A DNA stretch of 8,658 nucleotides from an uncultured Treponema sp. (GTDB taxonomy: Bacteria > Spirochaetota > Spirochaetia > Treponematales > Treponemataceae), in contig CAJPPE010000049.1 in NCBI GenBank assembly GCA_905372345.1, forward strand, positions 1-8,658. The letters are read 5' to 3'. The notes below the pieces were generated by a model, which was given only the letters and a program-made list of their open reading frames with translations, ran no database searches and had not been told where the DNA came from. Every line of letters begins with the position of its first letter. Positions within the stretch are counted from its first letter, which is position 1. The position numbers and the translations under genes were made by a program. Below are positions 1-5,709 of this stretch, in pieces.

Positions 1-135
1 GCGACGCAGTAGATGTGCCGTATATTTTCAAAAAATTCGGGGGGGGGGGGAAGTATACATATTTTTTTTATTTTGTCTAGTAGTTTTTGAATAAAAGTCC
101 AACTTTTTTTCTAATAAATTAACATTTTGTATCAT
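1..135 (-). CDS. candidate N-terminal part of an unknown protein, cut by the left edge, with an internal poly-C tract
   Basis: A minus-strand frame is open from the ATG at 135-133 to the window edge (45 codons). It begins MIQNVNLLEKKLDFYSK and continues through a 12-base C run that encodes four prolines (about residues 29-32), followed by N-F-L-K-I-Y-G. I recognise no family. What supports it is a perfect TTGACA-17-TATAAT promoter at 143-171 whose expected start point falls on or within a base of the A of this ATG, so the message would be leaderless. No Shine-Dalgarno sequence is visible for this ATG or for the in-frame ATG at 60. A change in C-run length would shift the frame, so this could be a phase-variable gene. 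Caution: the opposite strand is also open from the edge to a stop at 78-80, and 45 codons is too short to settle coding status. Confidence 0.33.
39..50. repeat. homopolymeric G12 tract (C12 on the minus strand)
   Basis: Twelve consecutive G residues stand in an otherwise AT-rich region; no other G run in the window comes close. Tracts of this length are prone to slipped-strand mispairing, and in Treponema pallidum poly-G tracts upstream of tpr genes are known to vary and alter transcription. Here the tract lies inside the minus-strand frame that starts at 135. It also lies just downstream of a weaker minus-strand promoter-like pair, TAGACA (74-79) and TATACT (52-57), with a 16-bp spacer. It could therefore act on translation frame or on transcription initiation. 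Which role is real cannot be decided from the window. Confidence 0.9.
93..110 (+). terminator. weak possible terminator hairpin
   Basis: AAAAGT (93-98) and ACTTTT (102-107) can pair across a CCA loop, with more T residues to 110. The stem is only six mostly A-T pairs, so this is a marginal call. It would matter only if a plus-strand gene ends at 80. Confidence 0.2.
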
Positions 136-142
136 AGCTGAC

Positions 143-171
143 ATTATAGAGTAAAGGTGCGGATGTGTCAA
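143..171 (-). promoter_or_regulatory. perfect consensus sigma70-type promoter, pointing left
   Basis: On the minus strand TTGACA (171-166) is followed by a 17-bp spacer and TATAAT (148-143), an exact match to the housekeeping consensus. Seven bases after the -10 box comes ATG (135-133), so the predicted first transcribed base coincides with the start codon. It sits between the ABC-F remnant, which ends at 203, and the candidate gene at 1-135, and would express that gene as a leaderless message. It might instead drive an untranslated RNA across the G/C tract. Confidence 0.7.
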
Positions 172-202
172 GGGAAAATTGACGGATAATCGTAATTATA
201 AA

Positions 203-340
203 TTAATTGCCGTCAAACCAGACAATTTCGCCGTCAGCTTCAAAGGCCAAGATATTGGCGCAAAATCTGTCCAAAAACCAGCGGTCATGGCTTATGACAA
301 GGACTGAACCTGTAAAACTTTCAAGAGCTTCTTCCAAAGC
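203..340 (-). pseudogene. C-terminal remnant of an EttA-like ABC-F ATPase
   Basis: Reading the minus strand from about 340 down to a TAA at 205-203 gives ALEEALESFTGSVLVISHDR followed by WFLDRFCANILAFEAD and ending EIVWFDGN. This is the unmistakable end of the second ATPase domain of an ABC-F translation factor: the H-loop in SHDRWFLDR and the strand ending in WFDGN are typical of EttA. Known EttA proteins have about 550 residues and continue some 30-40 residues beyond this point, so both ends are missing: no start, Walker A, signature or Walker B, and a stop right after WFDGN. It is a relic, not a working gene. At its upstream end it meets the transposase remnant at about 340-343. Confidence 0.85.
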
Positions 341-342
341 TT

Positions 343-438
343 GAAACGGCTCGTATTTTAAAACAACTTGGGGATTCCGTAAAAAAGATAATGCAAGCTA
401 CCGGTCTAACCCAAGAAGAAGTGGAATCGATTAGCTAA
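343..438 (+). pseudogene. C-terminal remnant of a PD-(D/E)XK (Rpn-type) transposase
   Basis: From about 343 to a TAA at 436-438 the plus strand reads ETARILKQLGDSVKKIMQAT followed by GLTQEEVESIS. This matches the C-terminal tail common in Rpn/YhgA-like PD-(D/E)XK nuclease transposases, where a short 'K-L-G-x-x-x-x-x-I-x-x-x-T-G-L-(S/T)-x-E-E-(I/V)' helix pair closes the protein. Nothing N-terminal is present: a stop at 313-315 lies just upstream in frame, and the ABC-F remnant on the other strand occupies that space. The family call comes from memory of the tail pattern and is less certain than the ABC-F call. It is not expected to be functional. Confidence 0.6.
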
Positions 439-455
439 TTTACGTTCCGGTAAAC

Positions 456-484
456 TTGTAATTTTTTTTGTATCGGTGTATAAT
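456..484 (+). promoter_or_regulatory. promoter of the ABC importer operon
   Basis: TTGTAA (456-461), a 17-bp spacer and TATAAT (479-484) give a good sigma70-type promoter with a start point near 491 and a leader of about 24 nt before the ATG at 515. A second overlapping pair, TTGTAT (468-473), 17 bp, TATAAT (491-496), is also present but would start inside the ribosome site. Just upstream lies a small dyad, TTTAC (439-443) and GTAAA (450-454), which could bind a regulator. The leader is too short for a cobalamin riboswitch. Confidence 0.65.
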
Positions 485-514
485 CCTGACTATAATGAAA
501 ATAGGAGTAGGTTT

Positions 515-1450
515 ATGAAGAATTTTAAGAAAATCTTCTTTGTGCTGGCCATGCTTTTGGCAGCCGGTACCATGGTTTTTGCAGGAGGCGCAAAAGAAGC
601 AAGCCTTCCCTCACTTGATTTAACTATGGACAGGGCAGGAGCCCCGATTACCTTACCTGCAAAGGTAGAAAAAATTGTTTCAATGGCTCCGTCTACCACG
701 GAAATCCTTATCGATTTGGGTCTTGCCGACAAGATTATTGCCGCCGATACCAATACCCAAAAGGACGGGCTTTTAAAACAGGATATTCCGTATTTTAATA
801 TGATGAAGCCCGATGCCGAAAAACTTATCGCCCTAAAACCGGATGTAGTTTTTATTTCGGGGATGTCGAATGCAAAGGGAAATACGCCTTTTTCTCCCTT
901 AATTGATGCCGGTATCTGCGTTATCAATATCCCCTCGTCTTCTAGTATCGAGGCCGTTTATCTTGATATTGCATACATAGCTGCCGCCGTAAAACAAGAA
1001 GAAAAGGGCGCAAAAATTATCGCAAACATGAAAAAGGAAATCGAAGCTGTCCGAAAAAAAGGAGCCGCTATTTCTCAAGACAAAAAGAAAACCGTTTATT
1101 TTGAAATAGGGTCAGCTCCTCATATGTACAGCCTGGGAACAGGAACCTTTATCAATGAGATGATCGAAATTATCGGAGCTCAAAATATTCTTGCTGATCA
1201 AAAAAGTTGGATAGCCGTTTCGGATGAAATGGTTTTAGCTAAGGATCCCGATGTAATTTTGACCAATGTAAGCTATATTCCTAACCCGATTGATGAAATA
1301 ATGGCCAGAGCAGGCTGGGCTTCTCTTAAAGCCGTAAAGGGCAAAAAGGTTTTCGGTATTGATACAAATTCTTCTTCGAGACCTAACCATAACATTATAA
1401 AGGCCTTAAAAGAAATGGCTAAAGCCGTCTATCCCGAAATCTATAAATAA
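515..1450 (+). CDS. ABC importer substrate-binding protein, iron/heme/cobalamin type
   Basis: A 311-residue class III periplasmic binding protein (Peripla_BP_2 / FecB-BtuF fold) that captures a siderophore, heme or corrinoid and delivers it to the permease encoded next. The first 23 residues form a signal peptide: MKNFKKIF, a hydrophobic core, and a probable signal peptidase I site after V-F-A, before GGAKE. There is no lipobox cysteine. Family marks are VEKIVSMAPSTTEIL (about 51-65), PDAEKLIALKPDVVF in the N-lobe, and a C-terminal P-N-H-N-I-I-K-A-L helix ending YPEIYK. I chose ATG 515, not an in-frame GTG at 476, because AGGAG (503-507) sits seven bases before it and the promoter start lies near 491. 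The stop overlaps the permease ATG by one base. The substrate cannot be read from the sequence. Confidence 0.88.
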   Translation: MKNFKKIFFVLAMLLAAGTMVFAGGAKEASLPSLDLTMDRAGAPITLPAKVEKIVSMAPSTTEILIDLGLADKIIAADTNTQKDGLLKQDIPYFNMMKPDAEKLIALKPDVVFISGMSNAKGNTPFSPLIDAGICVINIPSSSSIEAVYLDIAYIAAAVKQEEKGAKIIANMKKEIEAVRKKGAAISQDKKKTVYFEIGSAPHMYSLGTGTFINEMIEIIGAQNILADQKSWIAVSDEMVLAKDPDVILTNVSYIPNPIDEIMARAGWASLKAVKGKKVFGIDTNSSSRPNHNIIKALKEMAKAVYPEIYK

Positions 1451-2469
1451 TGAAACTTCAATTCAAGCTTGCAGGCTTGATTGCAGCCTGCATCCTTGTT
1501 CTCATCTTGGGGATAGGAATAGGCTCGGTCTTTGTTCCGCCCCAAGATATTATCAAAATCATATTTTCAAAAATAGCCCAAAAAGAAATTTACGGTATTG
1601 AATCGACCTTTGTTGCAATAGTTTGGAATGTGAGGCTGCCTAGGGTGCTGGTCGCTTTTTTGGCAGGCGGCTCCCTTGCCGTAAGCGGGGCCGTAATGCA
1701 AAGCATCTTAAAGAACCCTCTGGCTTCTTCTTACACCATGGGCGTTTCATCCGGTGCCGCCTTGGGAGCTGCTCTGGTAATTTTAACAGGGTTTACTCTT
1801 CCTTTAATACCGGCTTTTACCCTTCCGTTTGCAGGCACTATTGCAGGTCTTCTTACAGTCTACGCCTCGGTTAAAGTTGCATCCTTGGTTGATAGGAATT
1901 TTGAAAACTCGACGATTATTTTAACAGGTATAGTTTTTTCTCTTTTTATAAACGGAATTATAACCATAATAATCGCCCTTAATCGGGACGGAATGGCCCG
2001 CCTGATATTTTGGCAGATGGGAAGTTTTGCAAGTCAAAATATAAAAAACTTTAACGTGTTATTGCCTATTTGTGCAGCCGCAACCTTGATTCTTATAGGG
2101 CTTTCACACGAGATGGACTTACTTACCTTCGGCGAGGAGCAGGCTAAGACTATGGGCCTAAATACAAAAAAGATTAAATGGCTTCTTTTGTTTTTGGCAT
2201 CAGCCCTTACCGGAACCGTAATTTCATTTGTAGGCATAATCGGGTTTATCGATTTGATTTCTCCGCACATTGTACGCAAGCTCGTCGGTGCAAGGCATAA
2301 GATAGTGATCCCTGTGTCCTTTTGTATAGGAGGAACTGCGATGGTTCTATGCGATATGACGGCAAGAACTATTTTGTCCCCCCAAGAGCTTCCGGTGGGT
2401 GCAATCACCGCCCTCGCAGGCGCTCCGTTTTTTTGCTATGTCTATTTTAAGGGACGGAGGAGGGCTTAA
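1450..2469 (+). CDS. ABC importer permease, FecCD/BtuC family
   Basis: A 339-residue inner-membrane permease with many hydrophobic segments; members of this family have about ten transmembrane helices and work as dimers. Family landmarks are all present: RLPRVLVAFLAGGSLAVSG (62-80), NPLASSYTMGVSSGAALG (89-106), MGLNTK before a helix (235-240), FVGIIGFIDLISPHIVRKLVG (part of the ATPase-coupling region, 260-280), the D302 xx AR motif, and ELPVGAITALAGAPFF (313-328). Length is normal. Translation starts in the sequence TAATG, where the binding-protein stop and this ATG share a base. No good Shine-Dalgarno precedes it, so translational coupling is likely. The conserved SPH...G segment suggests an intact partner for the ATPase encoded downstream. 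Confidence 0.93.
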   Translation: MKLQFKLAGLIAACILVLILGIGIGSVFVPPQDIIKIIFSKIAQKEIYGIESTFVAIVWNVRLPRVLVAFLAGGSLAVSGAVMQSILKNPLASSYTMGVSSGAALGAALVILTGFTLPLIPAFTLPFAGTIAGLLTVYASVKVASLVDRNFENSTIILTGIVFSLFINGIITIIIALNRDGMARLIFWQMGSFASQNIKNFNVLLPICAAATLILIGLSHEMDLLTFGEEQAKTMGLNTKKIKWLLLFLASALTGTVISFVGIIGFIDLISPHIVRKLVGARHKIVIPVSFCIGGTAMVLCDMTARTILSPQELPVGAITALAGAPFFCYVYFKGRRRA

Positions 2470-2474
2470 CTTTT

Positions 2475-3254
2475 ATGGACTGTCCTTTAATAAATGTAAA
2501 ATCGCTTTACGCGGGATATTCAAAGACTCCCGTTTTAAAAGACATTTCCTTTTCGGTTTTAAAAGGAGACAGCCTTTGTGTTTTGGGTCCTAACGGCTGC
2601 GGAAAAACGACCCTCTTAAAAACTCTTGCCGGTCTTATCGGCTATTCGGGTGAAATTCTTTTAAAGGGTCAAAACTTAAAAAATATCAAACGTAAAGACA
2701 TAGCAAAAAAAATAGCTGTTTTAAGTCAAGTTTCTTCTATATATTTTTCATATTCCGTTTATGATACCGTTATGATGGGAAGATATGCCCACAGAGAAGG
2801 CTGCTCTTTTCTTTCCATTTCAAAAAAAGACAGGGAATACGTAGAAAAATGTTTAAGGGCTGTAGATATTTGGAATTTGCGTGAAAAGAAAATAGATGAA
2901 CTTTCAGGCGGTCAGCTTCAGCGCGTTTATCTGGCCCGCACTCTTGCCCAAGAACCCGAACTTATCCTGCTTGATGAACCTACAAATCATCTGGACTTAA
3001 AAGCCCAAACCGAGCTTGTTCTTTTTTTTAAAGAGATTTGCAAAAAAGAAGCTAAAGCCGTCATCGGAGTCTTCCACGATATAAACCTAGCCCTTCAATT
3101 TGCAGATAAACTTATTTTTTTAAAAGACGGTACCATACAAGCCTCAGGAAAAAAAGAAGAGGTTTTAACCGGAGAAATTTTACAATCCGTTTACGGAATG
3201 GATGTAGCCGAATGGATGAAAAATTCTTTTAATTTATGGCTTAGAGTTTTTTAG
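2475..3254 (+). CDS. ABC importer ATPase, FecE/BtuD type
   Basis: A 259-residue ATP-binding subunit that powers the importer. Motifs in order: Walker A GPNGCGKTT (38-46), Q-loop glutamine in LSQVSS (Q85), signature LSGGQLQR (143-150), Walker B LILLDE (163-168), D-loop NHLD (171-174) and switch histidine in FHD (H201). All catalytic residues are present. Start ATG 2475 lies five bases after the permease stop, with a purine-rich GGAGGAGGG (2456-2464) in the permease end as ribosome site. The last residues, NLWLRVF, are hydrophobic and not part of the family core. No convincing terminator follows; a small dyad ACGGT (3259-3263) / ACCGT (3272-3276) has a long loop and no adjacent U run. Confidence 0.93.
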   Translation: MDCPLINVKSLYAGYSKTPVLKDISFSVLKGDSLCVLGPNGCGKTTLLKTLAGLIGYSGEILLKGQNLKNIKRKDIAKKIAVLSQVSSIYFSYSVYDTVMMGRYAHREGCSFLSISKKDREYVEKCLRAVDIWNLREKKIDELSGGQLQRVYLARTLAQEPELILLDEPTNHLDLKAQTELVLFFKEICKKEAKAVIGVFHDINLALQFADKLIFLKDGTIQASGKKEEVLTGEILQSVYGMDVAEWMKNSFNLWLRVF

Positions 3255-3297
3255 CTTAACGGTAAACGATAACCGTAAATTTGAAGTTTATTCGATA

Positions 3298-3326
3298 TTG
3301 TTTTTTTTTGTATTTTATAATATACT
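3298..3326 (+). promoter_or_regulatory. promoter of pepD
   Basis: TTGTTT (3298-3303), a 17-bp spacer and TATACT (3321-3326) form a plausible promoter, partly inside a T-rich run, predicting a start near 3333 and a leader of about 28 nt. An overlapping TATAAT at 3316-3321 has no good -35 at standard spacing. The promoter implies pepD is not just the tail of the importer operon. Confidence 0.5.
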
Positions 3327-3360
3327 GCTAACATATAAGATAAATAATTTGGAGGTAATA

Positions 3361-4806
3361 ATGAATCCATTGCAGAACACTGAACCTAAGGAAGTATTTA
3401 AATGGTTTTACGAAATCTCTCAGGTACCGAGAGGTTCGGGAAATGAAAGAGCTATCAGCGATTTTCTTGTAAAATTTGCAAAAGATAGAAATCTTGAAGT
3501 ACATCAAGATAAGGCTATGAACGTTATCATAAAGAAGCCCGGAACTGCCGGCTATGAAAAAGCTCCGACGGTTATTATTCAGGGGCACATGGATATGGTT
3601 TGCGAAAAAGAGGCTTCTTCAAACCATGATTTTTTAAAGGATCCTATTAAATTCGTTGTAAAAGGCGAAATGCTCTATGCCGATAAGACAACCCTTGGAG
3701 GAGATGACGGTATAGCAGTCGCATACGCTCTTACCGTCCTTGATTCAAAGGATATTCCCCATCCGCCGCTTGAAGTTTTAATTACGACAGAAGAAGAAAC
3801 GGGGATGGGCGGAGCTATGGCTCTTACCGATGAACACCTGCAAGGAACACGCCTTTTAAATATAGATTCGGAAGAAGAAGGCGTTTTTTTGGTAAGCTGT
3901 GCAGGCGGATCCAATATTAATGTTTTTTTTGATATAAAGAAAGAGCCGGCCAAGGGAACATTCTTAAAAATCACCGTCGGAGGTCTTCTCGGAGGACATT
4001 CGGGTATCGAAATAAACAAACAGAGAGCCAACTCAATTAAACTTTTGGGAAGAATTCTTTATAACATCAAGCAAAACGAAAAAATCAATATAGTAGAAAT
4101 TTCAGGCGGTTCAAAACACAATGCCATTGCAAAGGATGCCTATACAGTAATCGCTGCCGAAAATACGGAAGCCGTTTTGAAGATTGTCGAAAAAATGACT
4201 GCCGATTTTAAAAATGAATACAGAGCCGTTGACAAACTTTTAACTGTTACGGCAAATGAAACGCAGAATTCTTCAGGACAAATGTTTACAAAAGAGCTTA
4301 CCTTAAATCTAATTGATTTTATGGCAAGTATTCCCAATGGTGTGCAATATATGAGCATGGAGATTCACGGCCTTGTTCAAACAAGTTTAAATAACGGAGT
4401 TTTGGAAGAAATCGATGGAAGAATCAAATTTACAACCTCTGTACGAAGCAGCGTAAAGAGTGCCTTGGATGAAATTGTGGATATCCTTAGAATCCAAGCC
4501 GAACGCTGCGGAGCCGAATTCAAAAAAAATTCGGAATATCCCGCTTGGGAGTACAGTCCCGATTCTCCTGTACGCGATGCTGCCGTCAATGTTTACAAAA
4601 AACTTAACAACAAGGAGCCCCTTATTACGGCGATACATGCAGGGCTTGAATGCGGCCTTTTAAAGAAGACTCTTCCTAAAGTCGATGCTATAAGTTTCGG
4701 TCCCAACCTGTATGACGTACATACACCGAATGAACACATGGAAATTGCCTCTGTAGAACGCGTATGGAAATTCTTGCTGGCCTATTTGGCTGAATTAAAG
4801 AATTAA
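3361..4806 (+). CDS. pepD: aminoacyl-histidine dipeptidase (M20C peptidase)
   Basis: A 481-residue cytosolic di-zinc dipeptidase, close to E. coli PepD in length (about 485), which splits Xaa-His and other dipeptides. Predicted metal and catalytic residues: H76 and D78 in GHMDMV, bridging D115 in LGGDDGIAVA, general base E145 and metal ligand E146 in TEEETGMGGA, D169 in NIDSEEEG, and H454 in DVHTPNEHME. The lid domain between them contains GGHSGIEI, as in other M20 enzymes, and HAGLECG precedes the last ligand. ATG 3361 is chosen because GGAGG (3351-3355) lies five bases upstream and because the promoter start is near 3333; a longer in-frame extension from 3298 would begin inside the promoter. 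It fits a peptide-fermenting treponeme. Confidence 0.95.
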   Translation: MNPLQNTEPKEVFKWFYEISQVPRGSGNERAISDFLVKFAKDRNLEVHQDKAMNVIIKKPGTAGYEKAPTVIIQGHMDMVCEKEASSNHDFLKDPIKFVVKGEMLYADKTTLGGDDGIAVAYALTVLDSKDIPHPPLEVLITTEEETGMGGAMALTDEHLQGTRLLNIDSEEEGVFLVSCAGGSNINVFFDIKKEPAKGTFLKITVGGLLGGHSGIEINKQRANSIKLLGRILYNIKQNEKINIVEISGGSKHNAIAKDAYTVIAAENTEAVLKIVEKMTADFKNEYRAVDKLLTVTANETQNSSGQMFTKELTLNLIDFMASIPNGVQYMSMEIHGLVQTSLNNGVLEEIDGRIKFTTSVRSSVKSALDEIVDILRIQAERCGAEFKKNSEYPAWEYSPDSPVRDAAVNVYKKLNNKEPLITAIHAGLECGLLKKTLPKVDAISFGPNLYDVHTPNEHMEIASVERVWKFLLAYLAELKN

Positions 4807-4844
4807 AAACAAGGTGTAAAAATTGGGGCTAAGCCGTGACGGGC

Positions 4845-4884
4845 TTATTAAAAAACTAAAAAGGGGCATGAAGTCATGCCCCTT
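4845..4884 (-). terminator. intrinsic terminator of the small RNA unit
   Basis: A perfect 10-bp stem, AAGGGGCATG (4861-4870) with CATGCCCCTT (4875-4884), closes a four-base loop. Read on the minus strand it is followed directly by TTTTTAGTTTTTT, a textbook U tract. On the plus strand the hairpin is followed by ATGGGAG, so it is a poor terminator for pepD. A second, weaker dyad lies beyond it: TAAGCC (4830-4835) / GGCTTA (4842-4847). Confidence 0.88.
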
Positions 4885-4935
4885 ATGGGAGTTGTGCTTT
4901 GAACCGCCTAAGACGGATACTCACATCTCCCTCTA
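4845..4935 (-). ncRNA. candidate small RNA gene, about 85-90 nt, unrecognised family
   Basis: A complete minus-strand transcription unit without a conventional gene: promoter at 4942-4969, predicted start near 4935, terminator at 4845-4884. The body folds well. GGGAG (minus, 4931-4927) pairs with CTCCC (4891-4887). Across an A-A mismatch, TGTG (4925-4922) pairs with CACA (4896-4893). Inside, CCGTC (4916-4912) pairs with GGCGG (4908-4904) around a UUA loop, with an asymmetric internal loop between. It is not 4.5S, 6S, tmRNA or a tRNA by the motifs I know. T. denticola has described RNA motifs TD-1 and TD-2 in Rfam, but I cannot recall their consensus well enough to match it. It may also be produced as the 3' end of the DUF1361 message, which stops 20 bases before the promoter. 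Confidence 0.5.
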
Positions 4936-4941
4936 GCTTTT

Positions 4942-4969
4942 ATTTTAGCATAATTATTGTAATTGTCAA
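4942..4969 (-). promoter_or_regulatory. strong promoter driving the small RNA unit
   Basis: On the minus strand TTGACA (4969-4964, exact consensus) is followed by a 16-bp spacer and TAAAAT (4947-4942), with a TGC immediately before the -10 (4950-4948) giving an extended -10. The box lies only 20 bases beyond the DUF1361 stop and points away from it, towards a region whose only clear features are a foldable segment and a terminator. Confidence 0.7.
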
Positions 4970-4988
4970 GTGAAATAATCATAAAAAT

Positions 4989-5648
4989 TTAATTTTTTTT
5001 CTCGCCGAAACTCTTATATGATATATAAAGCAAGTTAAAAAGGGTACCCAATAAAAGAATAAAGGCCCATGTTCTTGCATGTATAAAGGGATTTTTTATC
5101 GGCAAAAAAAGGTCTGATAGAACGGAACTTAAATTCGTTACAAGATCCCATGAATTCCACCTTAAAAATCTTCCCAAATAGATGCCGAAAGCTGAAAGAT
5201 ATATCACAAAACCTGAAAAAAATTGCGGGTATTTTATATTAAAAAGCTTTTGAAGCTTGGATTCGATAAAATCCAAACTTACGAAACCGTAAAAAAGACC
5301 TGTAAGACTATATGAAAGAAGTAGAATCAAGTCATACCAGCGCATTGTTGAGGCCGCCGTTTTTAGATGAATAAAATCGGTTACAATGTAAAGGGCATTG
5401 GGAAAAAACAAGAGCCAAATAGCCGTAAAAACAATAAAAATTATTTTTTTATTGTTTTTTGACAGGTACAGCATTGAAGAAATAAGCCATGGGACAAAGG
5501 CTAAAAATAAATTCCAGACCAAAAAAAGTAAAAAATAGTTTTCTGCTATAAAAATTCTGCATACCGATAAAAAAATACAGAAAAAAGACAAGAACATCAA
5601 GGCAAAAGTGCTTTTTATTCGGAATATATTTTTAAAGTAATGTCTCAT
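4989..5648 (-). CDS. DUF1361 family integral membrane protein
   Basis: A 219-residue protein with about six transmembrane segments (roughly 14-33, 37-61, 69-91, 106-128, 143-160 and 194-212). It matches the DUF1361 pattern I know: NLFLAFVPW (46-54), FFPNALYIVTDFIHL (81-95), RWYDLILLLSYSLTGL (103-118) and YLGRFLRWNSWD (157-168). No biochemical function is established for the family, and I do not assign one. The start ATG at 5648 has GGGAG (5654-5658) five bases upstream. It lies 61 bases behind the metal-binding-protein gene with a terminator in between and no clear promoter of its own, so expression may depend on read-through. The stop is 20 bases from the small RNA promoter. Confidence 0.82.
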   Translation of the reverse strand: MRHYFKNIFRIKSTFALMFLSFFCIFLSVCRIFIAENYFLLFLVWNLFLAFVPWLISSMLYLSKNNKKIIFIVFTAIWLLFFPNALYIVTDFIHLKTAASTMRWYDLILLLSYSLTGLFYGFVSLDFIESKLQKLFNIKYPQFFSGFVIYLSAFGIYLGRFLRWNSWDLVTNLSSVLSDLFLPIKNPFIHARTWAFILLLGTLFNLLYISYKSFGEKKN

Positions 5649-5660
5649 TCATTCTCCCAT

Positions 5661-5702
5661 AAAAAAGATCCGGGCTGTCTTTAAAAAATCAAAAGACCGC
5701 CC
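5661..5702 (-). terminator. intrinsic terminator or attenuator after the metal-binding protein gene
   Basis: On the minus strand GGGC-G-GTCTTT pairs with AAAGAC-A-GCCC (5702-5692 with 5682-5672), ten pairs with one G-A mismatch and a nine-base loop. A run TCTTTTTT (5668-5661) follows a few bases later. The U run ends right at the DUF1361 ribosome site, so incomplete termination would feed DUF1361. Confidence 0.7.
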
Positions 5703-5709
5703 GTTTCTT

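Noticed and set aside
3..80. Plus-strand frame open from the left edge to a TAG at 78-80 (DAVDVPYIFKKFGGGG then a hydrophobic tail), possible gene end
   Set aside because: It is only 25 codons, has no recognisable motif, and the tail after the glycines looks like translated AT-rich intergenic DNA. It remains an alternative to the minus-strand frame, which at least has a promoter.
476..514. N-terminal extension of the importer binding protein from GTG 476
   Set aside because: It lies within the -10 region and ahead of the predicted transcription start; the ribosome site and signal peptide fit ATG 515.
456..514. Cobalamin riboswitch ahead of the importer
   Set aside because: The predicted leader is only about 24 nt and no B12-box-like sequence is seen, so B12 as substrate is neither supported nor excluded.
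3255..3297. Intrinsic terminator after the importer ATPase
   Set aside because: The five-pair ACGGT/ACCGT dyad has an eight-base loop, and the T run at 3301 is over 20 bases away and part of the pepD promoter spacer.
3298..3360. N-terminal extension of PepD from 3298
   Set aside because: It would begin in the promoter, and the translated segment is an AT-rich hydrophobic stretch; ATG 3361 has a GGAGG at the right distance.
4861..4884. Hairpin as the terminator of pepD on the plus strand
   Set aside because: On that strand no U run follows; the poly-A before it shows it serves the minus strand.
4887..4931. tRNA-like or 4.5S/6S RNA reading of the structured segment
   Set aside because: A GGTTCAAA resembling a T-loop and a GGGAG/CTCCC closing stem are present, but there is no T-stem, anticodon arm or CCA context, and the conserved 4.5S and 6S elements are absent.
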